A stretch of 35,880 nucleotides of DNA, taken from NCBI GenBank assembly GCA_022793355.1, contig JAAWCR010000058.1, forward strand, positions 1 through 35,880, read 5' to 3'. This stretch comes from Lawsonibacter sp. Its GTDB lineage: Bacteria > Bacillota > Clostridia > Oscillospirales > Oscillospiraceae. A program made the translations under genes and the position numbers. A model generated the notes under the pieces. It ran no database searches and was not told where the DNA came from. It was given only the letters and a program-made list of their open reading frames with translations. Shown here one piece after another: positions 9,206 through 17,252 of the stretch. How positions within the stretch are numbered: position 1 is the first letter of the stretch; each line of letters starts with the position of its first letter.

Positions 9206-9976
9206 CTACTTTTTCAGGTTTTTTTGGTAGATGATACTCAGTCCCTTAAGGAGCAGATCCTTCTCCAGCTTGATCTCCCTGCGGCACAGAGGGACGATAA
9301 ATTGGGCCATCCCTCCGGTTGCCACCACAGCGGACGAAACGCCCAGTTCCTCCTCCACCCGGTCCAGCATGCCGTCCAGCATGGCGGCAGTGCCGTACAT
9401 GATACCGCTGCGCATGCAGTCCTCCGTGTTCTTACCAATCACCCGTTTCGGCCTGTCCAGCCGGATACCCGGCAGCTGGGCGGTCCGGGAGGTAAGGGCA
9501 TCCAGGGAGATGCGCACCCCGGGGATGATACAGCCCCCCAGGTAGGTACTCCCCTTTCCAACCACCTCAATAGTGGTCGCGGTGCCCAGGTCCAGAAGGA
9601 TCAGAGGGGGCTCATACTCCGCCAACGCCGCAACGGCGATAACAATCCGGTCGCTGCCCACCTGACCGGGGCTGTCCATCTGAATATTCAGCCCCGTCTT
9701 CAGCCCCGGCCCCACCACCATGGGAGCCTTGCCGATCACCTTCATAATCCCGGTGCGCACCGAGTTGAATACCGGCGGCACCACCGAGGAGATGATGCAG
9801 CCCTCCACGTCCTGGGGTTTGGTGTCAAACAGGCCCAGCATGCTCTTAATCTCCGCCCCGTACTGGTCAGAAGTTTTAATCCGATCGGTAGCGATGCGGG
9901 CCTCAAAGGCGATCTCCCCCCCGTCAATGCCGCCGATAACAATATTGGTATTACCGATGTCGATGGCCAGGAGCAT
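9206..9976 (-). CDS. coaX: Type III pantothenate kinase
   Basis: MLLAIDIGNTNIVIGG, DQYGAEIKSML, ILLDLGTATTIEVV, GGCIIPGV motifs; start placed at MLLAIDIGNT. Confidence 0.93.
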   Translation of the reverse strand: MLLAIDIGNTNIVIGGIDGGEIAFEARIATDRIKTSDQYGAEIKSMLGLFDTKPQDVEGCIISSVVPPVFNSVRTGIMKVIGKAPMVVGPGLKTGLNIQMDSPGQVGSDRIVIAVAALAEYEPPLILLDLGTATTIEVVGKGSTYLGGCIIPGVRISLDALTSRTAQLPGIRLDRPKRVIGKNTEDCMRSGIMYGTAAMLDGMLDRVEEELGVSSAVVATGGMAQFIVPLCRREIKLEKDLLLKGLSIIYQKNLKK

Positions 9977-10029
9977 AGCGCTCACCAAACTCTCTGTGTA
10001 AATTTGATTGTCCCCCTTGGGGGACACAT

Positions 10030-10710
10030 TTATGCCTTTGCCCGGGCCCGCGGTCCCAGCACCGGAACGTGCAGCAGCGCCTTGCACACTGCGGTAACCA
10101 GCACAGCGGCCGCAATGGCCTCCGCCACGCCAGAGGTGGTCACAACCCCCATCACCAGCCCCAGGACCATCTCCATCCCCACATTTTTCGCCGCGGCGAA
10201 CTCAGGAGCCAGGAGGAAAAAGATGCTGCCCATCACCAGCACGGTATTCGTCAGCGCCCCAGCCACCCCTACCACGGGCAGGGCGGCGAAGTCGTTAACC
10301 CTTAGCTTTTTCAGTCCGATCCAAAGCCAGCCGGACACCACGCCAATGAGGATACGGCAACCCAGGGCGATCCACACCGCCTTCACCGCGCCGGCCGCGC
10401 CGCCGGTCTCCATGGCCCACACGGGAGAGAACGCGAAGGACAGCGCCGTGGGCGCCATGGTGGCGGTCCACATGGAGCACAGCCCAAACACGCCCCCCAA
10501 GAGCGCCCCGGCCAGGGGACCAAGGAGTATTGCCCCCACGATGACCGGGATGTGGAGGGTGGTGGCGTTGATCAGGGGCAGGGGAATCAGGCCGATGCCG
10601 GTGAGCTGAAGGACCAGCTGAAGGGCCACAAACATGGCCACCCCCACGGTCCAGCGGGTGTCGCGCTTACGGTTTTTCACAATTATTACCTCCTGCTGCC
10701 GCTCCGCCAT
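10030..10710 (-). CDS. ECF transporter S component, probable pantothenate uptake (PanT-like)
   Basis: Polytopic S-component pattern (GLIPLPLINATTLHIPVIVGAILLGPLAGALLGGVFGLCS) directly upstream of coaX on the same strand. Confidence 0.82.
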   Translation of the reverse strand: MAERQQEVIIVKNRKRDTRWTVGVAMFVALQLVLQLTGIGLIPLPLINATTLHIPVIVGAILLGPLAGALLGGVFGLCSMWTATMAPTALSFAFSPVWAMETGGAAGAVKAVWIALGCRILIGVVSGWLWIGLKKLRVNDFAALPVVGVAGALTNTVLVMGSIFFLLAPEFAAAKNVGMEMVLGLVMGVVTTSGVAEAIAAAVLVTAVCKALLHVPVLGPRARAKA

Positions 10711-10775
10711 ACGCGGATGCAGTGCATTATTTAAGAGGGAAAGGGCACGGGATGCCCCCGCCCTCTCAGCCGATT

Positions 10776-10804
10776 ATTATACAGGATGGCCGCCCAATAT
10801 GCAA
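10776..10804 (-). promoter_or_regulatory. Promoter for the S-component/coaX transcript
   Basis: On the minus strand TTGCAT-17 nt-TATAAT. Confidence 0.65.
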
Positions 10805-10812
10805 GAAAAAAC

Positions 10813-10841
10813 TTGCAGGCGAGAGGAAAAAACGGTATACT
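10813..10841 (+). promoter_or_regulatory. Promoter for coaBC
   Basis: TTGCAG-17 nt-TATACT. Confidence 0.6.
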
Positions 10842-10898
10842 GGTGGAAACATGGAACGCCCCCCTGCGCATAGGAAGCTTGAGAAGGAGGAACCCGCT

Positions 10899-12095
10899 GT
10901 GTTAAAGGGAAAAACCATCCTGCTAGGGGTCACCGGGGGAATCGCAGCCTACAAGGCTGCGGCCCTGGCCTCGGCTCTGGTAAAGCAGCACGCCAATGTC
11001 GAGGTGATCATGACCTCCCACGCCACTCAATTTATCGCCCCCCTCACCTTCGAGCAGCTCACCGGGCGGCGGTGCATGGTGGACACCTTCGACCGTAATT
11101 TCTCCCATCAGGTGGAGCATATCGCCCTGGCCGACCGAGCCGATCTGGTCATCATCGCCCCGGCCACCGCCAACGTGTGCGCGAAGCTGGCCCACGGCCT
11201 GGCAGACGATATGCTCACCACCACCGTGCTGGCCTGTACCTGCCCAAAACTCGTCGCCCCAGCCATGAACACCAAGATGTTTGAAAACCCGGTGACCCAG
11301 GACAATTTGGACATCCTCCGCCGCTATGGCTGGGAGGTAATCGCCCCCGCCTCCGGCCGACTGGCCTGCGGCGCGGTGGGAGAGGGCAAGCTGCCCGAGC
11401 CGGAACATCTGCTTCAGCACATCCTTCGCGCCATAGCCCTGCCCCACAACCTGGCTGGCAAACGTGTTCTGGTCACTGCCGGCCCCACCCAGGAGGCCCT
11501 GGACCCGGTGCGCTATCTCACCAACCACTCCACCGGCAAGATGGGCTACGCCCTGGCCAGAATGGCCATGCTCCGGGGGGCCGAGGTGGTTCTCATCACC
11601 GGTCCCGCCGCCCTCACTCCCCCCCCTTTTGTAGAGGTGGTAAACGTCGTCTCCGCCCAGGACATGTTTGAGGCCGTGGCCCGCCGGCAGGACTGGGCCG
11701 ACTTCATTTTCAAGGCCGCCGCCGTGGCTGACTACACCCCCGCCGGATACTCCGACGACAAAATCAAAAAGAAGGACTCCGACTTGTCCATCCCCCTGAA
11801 ACGCACCCAGGACATCCTCAAGCACCTGGGCGAGCACCGCCGCCCGGGTCAGGTTCTGTGCGGCTTTTCCATGGAGACCCGGAACATGGTAGAAAACAGC
11901 CAAGCCAAGCTGGAAGAAAAGAATGTGGACATGATCTGCGCCAACAATCTAAAGGTGGCCGGAGCCGGCTTCGGCACCGACACCAACGTGATGACTGTCA
12001 TCACTCGGACCGGACTGGAGGAACTGCCCCTCATGTCCAAGGAGGACGCGGCCTCCCGTATCCTTGATATTGCAGCCGGGCTAGGGCTTGTTTGA
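10899..12095 (+). CDS. coaBC: Bifunctional phosphopantothenoylcysteine decarboxylase / phosphopantothenate-cysteine ligase
   Basis: KGKTILLGVTGGIAAYKAA, APAMNTKMFENP, VLVTAGPTQEALDPVRYLTNHSTGKMGYALA; GTG start at 10899 after gagaaggagg. Confidence 0.93.
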   Translation: MLKGKTILLGVTGGIAAYKAAALASALVKQHANVEVIMTSHATQFIAPLTFEQLTGRRCMVDTFDRNFSHQVEHIALADRADLVIIAPATANVCAKLAHGLADDMLTTTVLACTCPKLVAPAMNTKMFENPVTQDNLDILRRYGWEVIAPASGRLACGAVGEGKLPEPEHLLQHILRAIALPHNLAGKRVLVTAGPTQEALDPVRYLTNHSTGKMGYALARMAMLRGAEVVLITGPAALTPPPFVEVVNVVSAQDMFEAVARRQDWADFIFKAAAVADYTPAGYSDDKIKKKDSDLSIPLKRTQDILKHLGEHRRPGQVLCGFSMETRNMVENSQAKLEEKNVDMICANNLKVAGAGFGTDTNVMTVITRTGLEELPLMSKEDAASRILDIAAGLGLV

Positions 12096-12168
12096 AAAAT
12101 GTCAATACGCCCAGGCGGCGGTCCTTTTCCGCCATTGTGCATAGCTCCATTTTTCAAGCGGCACCTAG
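12081..12168. mobile_element. 88-bp foldback / MITE-like element
   Basis: Imperfect terminal inverted repeats CTAGGGCTTGTTTGAAAAATG / CATTTTTCAAGCGGCACCTAG (aligned without gaps) plus internal ggcgg/ccgcc stem; left end repeated at 2632-2663. Confidence 0.6.
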
Positions 12169-12190
12169 CGGAAAACAGGTTTAAAAACAC

Positions 12191-12242
12191 TTGACAAATA
12201 TCCGAAATCGGACTAGAATGCTACAGGTCCGGTTTCGGATAT
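12191..12242 (+). promoter_or_regulatory. Promoter overlapped by a double operator (marR-MATE)
   Basis: TTGACA-17 nt-TAGAAT; arms ATATCCGAAATCGGAC (12198-12213) and GTCCGGTTTCGGATAT (12227-12242), 15/16 inverted match. Confidence 0.8.
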
Positions 12243-12262
12243 ATTTTTTAGGAGGCCTCGCC

Positions 12263-12724
12263 ATGGAACAGTTGACCTTTCAGCAGTTTATCACCGAAGT
12301 AAACCGCACCTATAAGGAAGAGGAGGACTTTTACCGGCGTCTGGCCCGGCGCTCCGGACTGTCTGACGCCGCCTTCTGGGTTCTGTATTCCATCGAGACC
12401 GCCCCGGGTCCCGTCACCCAGACCGACATCGGCGGCACGCTGATGCTCAGTAAACAGACCATCAACTCCGCCCTGAAGCAGCTGGAGCATTCCGGCCATA
12501 TCTGCCTCACCGATGGGCCGGGGCGAAAAAAATATCTCCAGCTCACCCAGCGTGGCCAAGCTCTGTCAGACCGGGCTATCCGTCCAACACTGGAGGTGGA
12601 GCGAGGGGCTTTCCTCGGCATGGCCGAGGAGGAGAGGGCCAGCCTGCTGGCCCTGGAACGAAAATATCTCTCCCTGCTGCTCCAGAAATCGGAGCAAATT
12701 TTCAACACATCCCAGGAGGAATAG
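12263..12724 (+). CDS. MarR-family transcriptional regulator
   Basis: winged-HTH pattern PVTQTDIGGTLMLSKQTINSALKQLEHSGHICLTDGPGRKKYLQLTQRG; RBS aggagg upstream. Confidence 0.88.
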   Translation: MEQLTFQQFITEVNRTYKEEEDFYRRLARRSGLSDAAFWVLYSIETAPGPVTQTDIGGTLMLSKQTINSALKQLEHSGHICLTDGPGRKKYLQLTQRGQALSDRAIRPTLEVERGAFLGMAEEERASLLALERKYLSLLLQKSEQIFNTSQEE

Positions 12725-12730
12725 AGCACT

Positions 12731-14062
12731 ATGGCTATAAAGCTTTCTGACCATTTCACGTCCGGAAAACTGCTCCGGTTTACCCTGCCCTCCATCATTA
12801 TGATGATTTTTACCTCCATATACAGTGTTGTAGACGGCCTGTTCGTCTCCAATCTGGTGGGGCAGAATGCGCTATCCGCAGTGAACATTATTTTTCCCGT
12901 GTCCATGATTTTGTCCGCCGCAGGCTTTATGCTGGGCTCCGGAGGCAGCGCTGTCGTGGCACGCACCATGGGGGAAGGCAAGGCAGAGCTTGCCAACCGG
13001 TACTTCTCCATGATTGTCCTGGTGACACTGGGATTGGGGGCTGTATTCTCTCTGGGAGGCGCACTGTTTATTGAGCCCATCGCCCGGCTGGCCGGAGCCA
13101 GCGACTTGCTGATAGACAGCTGCGTGGCCTATGGCCGGATCCTGCTGGGCGGGAGCGTAATGTTTATGCTTCAGGCAACCTTTCAAGTCTTTTTCGTCAC
13201 CGCAGAGCTGCCTAAGACCGGTCTGTTCTTCTCGTTGGCCGCAGGAGCTACTAACATTGTTATGGACTACCTTTTAATCGGCCCTCTGAATATAGGGATT
13301 GCCGGCGCCGCCTGGGGGACGGTGCTCAGCTACTCTGTGGGCGGGCTTCTGCCTCTGCTCTACTTCCTCAAGCCTCCCCGAGGCGCCCTGCGGCTATGCA
13401 GAACCAGGCTCTACCTCCGGGAGCTGAAAAATGCCTGTGCCAACGGCTCCTCCGAGCTGATGAGCAACCTGTCCGCCTCGGTAGTAAGTATTCTGTTCAA
13501 TCTTCAGCTGATGCGTATCATTGGAGAGTCAGGGGTAGCGGCCTACTCGGTGATGATGTATGTGGATTTTGCCTTTGCCGCTGTCTTTTTGGGCTTCTCC
13601 ATGGGCAGTAGCCCCATTGTCAGCTTCCATTTTGGCGCGGACAGCCGGGAGGAGCTGAAAAATGTCTTTCGTAAAAGCATGACAGTCATTGCGCTGGCCT
13701 CCTTGGCTATGGTACTTCTGTCCGAACTCCTCGCCCTGCCTCTGACCGCCGCCTTTGTGGGCTACAATCCTGAATTGCTTGAGATGACCGTCCACGGCTT
13801 CCGCATCTTTGCTCTAAGCTATCTTTTCGCCGGTTTCGGCATATATGGCTCCGCTTTCTTCACCGCTCTTTGCAACGGGCCGGTGTCCGCCCTAATCTCC
13901 TTCCTGCGCACATTCCTGTTTCGTGGCGGGATGGTCCTGCTTCTTCCCCTGTTTCTGGACGTGGACGGAATCTGGCTGGCCGTGGTGGTGGCCGACGGCC
14001 TAGGTGCGGCGGTGGCTCTGTGGCTCATGTGGCGGTATCGAAAGCGCTATCATTACCTGTAA
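12731..14062 (+). CDS. MATE family efflux transporter
   Basis: 443 aa polytopic; FTLPSIIMMIFTSIYSVVDGLFVSNLVGQNALSAVNIIFPV characteristic of MATE. Confidence 0.92.
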   Translation: MAIKLSDHFTSGKLLRFTLPSIIMMIFTSIYSVVDGLFVSNLVGQNALSAVNIIFPVSMILSAAGFMLGSGGSAVVARTMGEGKAELANRYFSMIVLVTLGLGAVFSLGGALFIEPIARLAGASDLLIDSCVAYGRILLGGSVMFMLQATFQVFFVTAELPKTGLFFSLAAGATNIVMDYLLIGPLNIGIAGAAWGTVLSYSVGGLLPLLYFLKPPRGALRLCRTRLYLRELKNACANGSSELMSNLSASVVSILFNLQLMRIIGESGVAAYSVMMYVDFAFAAVFLGFSMGSSPIVSFHFGADSREELKNVFRKSMTVIALASLAMVLLSELLALPLTAAFVGYNPELLEMTVHGFRIFALSYLFAGFGIYGSAFFTALCNGPVSALISFLRTFLFRGGMVLLLPLFLDVDGIWLAVVVADGLGAAVALWLMWRYRKRYHYL

Positions 14063-14067
14063 GTGTC

Positions 14068-14098
14068 AGAGCTTCCCTCGGTGGAGGGGAGCTCTGCA
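14068..14098 (+). terminator. Hairpin after MATE gene
   Basis: cagagct-tccct ... agggg-agctctg. Confidence 0.55.
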
Positions 14099-14187
14099 TT
14101 TTACCCCCCGAAAAACGCACCCAGGGGGTACAGCCCTTGCCATTTCCCCTGGTTTTTGATAGGCTGTCCTTGAAAGGGGGGAAAACC

Positions 14188-14625
14188 ATGAAAATCACCG
14201 TGGAGCACACCGGCTCGGCGGAAAACGAGGTTGTCTTGCGCTGTCCCTCATTGGACGAGGAGATGCTGGGCGTGCTGTCTCTGCTGCGCTCCGGGCTTCA
14301 GCGGCTGTGCGTGTGGGACGGCAGCCGTCAAACCACTCTCCTCACACCAAACGAGGTGGTCTACTGCGAAACGGTAGAGGACCAGGTATTTGTCTACACC
14401 GGCCAAGCCATGTACCAGACCGCCTTGGGCCTTGGGGAGCTGGAGAGCCGCTACGGTGGCCTGGGCTTCTTCCGGGCGGGCAAATCGACGGTGGTGAATC
14501 TGCACCACATCCGAAATCTGGAGAGCCAGGGGGCCGGACGCATCCAGGCCACTCTGGCGACGGGAGAGAAACTGATTGTATCCCGCCATTACGCGCCCCT
14601 CCTGCGGGAGCGGCTGGGACTTTGA
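14188..14625 (+). CDS. LytTR domain DNA-binding protein
   Basis: C-terminal VVYCETVEDQVFVYT...FFRAGKSTVVNLHHIRNLE...LIVSRHYAPLLRERLGL; ATG at 14188 after gaaagggggg. Confidence 0.85.
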   Translation: MKITVEHTGSAENEVVLRCPSLDEEMLGVLSLLRSGLQRLCVWDGSRQTTLLTPNEVVYCETVEDQVFVYTGQAMYQTALGLGELESRYGGLGFFRAGKSTVVNLHHIRNLESQGAGRIQATLATGEKLIVSRHYAPLLRERLGL

Positions 14626-14639
14626 GAAAGGAGCCAATT

Positions 14640-15080
14640 ATGGAACAATTCAACCGATTTTATCTCTGGGGCGTCAATGCCAAATACCGCATGGGCCTGT
14701 ACTTTTCCGCCGCCGTATCTTTTAAAGGGCTGGTCAACGCCCTGCTGGGCAGCTGGACTGTGGAAACTCTGATTTTACTGGAGATGCTGCTGGCCTGCTT
14801 TGCCTTTGCCTGTCTGGAGACCGTCATCTTCCCTTCCGGAAAAAATATGCTGTCCGAGGGGAAACGAATCGCCCTCTGGGCCGCCCTGGCCAATGTCATT
14901 TTCATCGGCTGCGGCTGGATGCTGCGCTGGTTCCCCGGCGTCCCCCTGTGGGGCGCTCTTGTGCTGGTCCTCTTTCTGGAGAGCTCCCTAGGGGGCATGT
15001 GGTACGCTCTCTGGCTGAAGGAGAAGCGGGACACCGCCGCCCTGAACCGGGGCCTGCGGCGCTTTCAGAGCGAACATTAG
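14640..15080 (+). CDS. DUF3021-like membrane protein, partner of LytTR regulator
   Basis: 146 aa, four hydrophobic segments, immediately follows LytTR gene as in known LytTR-DUF3021 pairs. Confidence 0.75.
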   Translation: MEQFNRFYLWGVNAKYRMGLYFSAAVSFKGLVNALLGSWTVETLILLEMLLACFAFACLETVIFPSGKNMLSEGKRIALWAALANVIFIGCGWMLRWFPGVPLWGALVLVLFLESSLGGMWYALWLKEKRDTAALNRGLRRFQSEH

Positions 15081-15100
15081 AAAATATTCCCTCTTCCCCA

Positions 15101-15158
15101 TTGACAAAGCCGGTTTCCACTGCTATAATGTCTCTATCCTTAATGCAAATAATTATCA
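15101..15158 (+). promoter_or_regulatory. rubrerythrin promoter with Fur/PerR-type box
   Basis: TTGACA-17 nt-TATAAT (15101-15129); TGCAAATAATTATCA (15144-15158) fits the 7-1-7 Fur pattern TGATAATNATTATCA at 12 of 14 fixed positions. Confidence 0.75.
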
Positions 15159-15180
15159 TTAAGAAAGTGAGGACGCCAGC

Positions 15181-15717
15181 ATGCCTGAACTGAAGGGGAG
15201 CAAAACCGAACAGAACCTGTGGACCGCCTTTGCCGGGGAGAGCCAGGCCCGGAACAAGTATAGCTACTTCGCCTCCAAGGCCAAGAAAGAGGGCTATGTT
15301 CAGATTGCCCAGCTCTTTGAGGAGACTGCCGCCAACGAGAAGGAGCACGCCAAGATCTGGTTCAAGCTTCTGGGGGGCATCGGCACCACCGCCGAGAACC
15401 TGGAGGCCGCAGCCGCCGGAGAGAATTTCGAGTGGACCGACATGTATGCCAAGATGGCCCAGGAGGCCCGGGAGGAGGGCTTTGCCGATATCGCCGCCCT
15501 GTTTGAGGGGGTCGCCAAAATTGAGAAGGAGCACGAGGAGCGCTACCGCAAGCTGCTTGCCAACGTGAAGGACGGCCTGGTTTTCTCCCGGGACGGCGAC
15601 ATGATTTGGCAGTGCGCCAACTGCGGCCACATCCACGTGGGCCCCAAGGCCCCCGAGGTCTGCCCTGTCTGCGCCCATCCCCAGGCCTATTTCCAGTTAA
15701 AAGCGGAGAACTATTAA
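15181..15717 (+). CDS. rbr: Rubrerythrin
   Basis: Ferritin-like ExxxR..E..H region and C-terminal rubredoxin-like [29 protein letters not shown]. Confidence 0.95.
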   Translation: MPELKGSKTEQNLWTAFAGESQARNKYSYFASKAKKEGYVQIAQLFEETAANEKEHAKIWFKLLGGIGTTAENLEAAAAGENFEWTDMYAKMAQEAREEGFADIAALFEGVAKIEKEHEERYRKLLANVKDGLVFSRDGDMIWQCANCGHIHVGPKAPEVCPVCAHPQAYFQLKAENY

Positions 15718-15728
15718 ACTGTATCAGA

Positions 15729-15761
15729 AAGCCGCCCCTTCCCAAAGCGGGGGCGGCTTTG
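15729..15761 (+). terminator. Terminator after rubrerythrin
   Basis: aaagccgcccc ... gggggcggcttt. Confidence 0.75.
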
Positions 15762-15787
15762 CCCTGTTTTTCTGTTGCTTTCCCCCC

Positions 15788-15821
15788 TTGCAACCGCATA
15801 TAAAAAGGGGTATAATACCCC
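15788..15821 (+). promoter_or_regulatory. purA promoter with palindrome on the -10
   Basis: TTGCAA-17 nt-TATAAT; GGGGTAT-A-ATACCCC perfect palindrome at 15807-15821. Confidence 0.65.
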
Positions 15822-15885
15822 CGTTACAGGGACGGAAAAGGCAAACCCTTTGCGGCTGCGAATCCCGCCCCCGGAGGTAACAACT

Positions 15886-17178
15886 ATGGTAAAAGCGATT
15901 GTAGGCGCCAATTGGGGCGACGAGGGCAAGGGCAAGATCACCGATATGCTGGCCCAGAGGTCCGACATAGTCGTCCGCTTCCAGGGAGGCGCCAATGCCG
16001 GCCACACCATCATCAACGACTACGGCCGGTTCGCCCTGCACACCCTTCCCTCGGGGGTGTTCTACCCCCACGTCACCAATATCATCGGCAATGGCGTGGC
16101 TCTGGACATCGCTAAGCTTGCCGGCGAGCTGGAACAGGTGGAGGCCCAAGGAGTACCCGCTCCTAGGCTGATTGTTTCCGACCGTGCCCAGCTGCTCATG
16201 CCCTATCACATTCTACAGGACACCTACGAGGAGGAGCGGCTGGGGGGCAGGGCTTTCGGCTCCACCAAGAGCGGCATCGCCCCCTTCTACTCCGACAAGT
16301 ACGCCAAAACCGGCATTCAGCTGTGCGATCTCTTTGACGAACCCCGGCTCCGGGAACGGCTGACGGCGGCGGCAGCATTGAAAAACGTGCTCTTTGAGCA
16401 CCTGTACCACAAGCCCCCCGTCAGCGCGGAGGAGCTCCTGGCCCAGCTCCTGGAGCTGCGAGAGCGCATCCGCCCCTATGTGGGAGACACCGTTTCCTTC
16501 CTCCACCGAGCGTTGGCCGAGGGCAAAACCATCCTGCTGGAGGGCCAGCTGGGCTCCATGAAGGACCCGGACCTGGGCATCTTCCCCATGACCACCTCCT
16601 CTCACACCCTGGCTGGCTACGGCTGTGTGGGGGCTTCCGTGCCGCCCACCGCCATTGAGGATGTCATCTGCGTCACCAAGGCCTACTCCTCCTGCGTCGG
16701 CTCCCAGACGGAACCCTTTGTCAGCGAGGTCATCGGGCCAGAGGGGGACGAGCTGCGCCGCCGGGGCGGCGACCACGGAGAATTCGGGGCTACCACCGGC
16801 CGGCCCCGCCGGGTGGGCTGGTTCGACGCCGTGGCTACCAAATACGGCTGTATGGTCCAGGGGGCTACGCAGGCCGCCCTCACCTGCCTGGATGTGTTGG
16901 GCTATCTGGACCAGATTCCTGTGTGCACCGGCTATGATATTGACGGCCAGATTACCGATTCCTTCCCCACCACCCCCGCTCTGCTCCGGGCTAAGCCGGT
17001 ATTCGCCACCCTCCCTGGCTGGAAAACCGACATCCGGGGCTGCAAGGACTACAATTCCCTCCCCCAAAACGCAAAGGCCTATGTGGACTTCCTGGAACAG
17101 CGCATCGGCACACCGGTTACCATGGTGTCCACCGGACCCACGCGGGAGGATATGGCATACCGAAAGCCCTTGCTGTGA
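15886..17178 (+). CDS. purA: Adenylosuccinate synthetase
   Basis: VGANWGDEGKGKITDML, GGANAGHTI, RRVGWFDAVATKYG; ATG at 15886 after ggaggt. Confidence 0.94.
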   Translation: MVKAIVGANWGDEGKGKITDMLAQRSDIVVRFQGGANAGHTIINDYGRFALHTLPSGVFYPHVTNIIGNGVALDIAKLAGELEQVEAQGVPAPRLIVSDRAQLLMPYHILQDTYEEERLGGRAFGSTKSGIAPFYSDKYAKTGIQLCDLFDEPRLRERLTAAAALKNVLFEHLYHKPPVSAEELLAQLLELRERIRPYVGDTVSFLHRALAEGKTILLEGQLGSMKDPDLGIFPMTTSSHTLAGYGCVGASVPPTAIEDVICVTKAYSSCVGSQTEPFVSEVIGPEGDELRRRGGDHGEFGATTGRPRRVGWFDAVATKYGCMVQGATQAALTCLDVLGYLDQIPVCTGYDIDGQITDSFPTTPALLRAKPVFATLPGWKTDIRGCKDYNSLPQNAKAYVDFLEQRIGTPVTMVSTGPTREDMAYRKPLL

Positions 17179-17252
17179 CCCCCGAGCGGCAGGCCTCCTT
17201 TCAAACGGAGCCTGTTTCTTACCCTATGTTTCTTTCACTAAAGGAGAACACT

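Noticed and set aside
9224-10609. 461-aa plus-strand ORF
   Set aside because: Antisense shadow of coaX and the ECF S component, which have clear family motifs
2632-12112. Idea that the inverted 32-nt repeats bound a composite transposon
   Set aside because: The 9.4 kb between them holds housekeeping genes (coaX, coaBC) and no transposase; the repeats more likely are independent insertions
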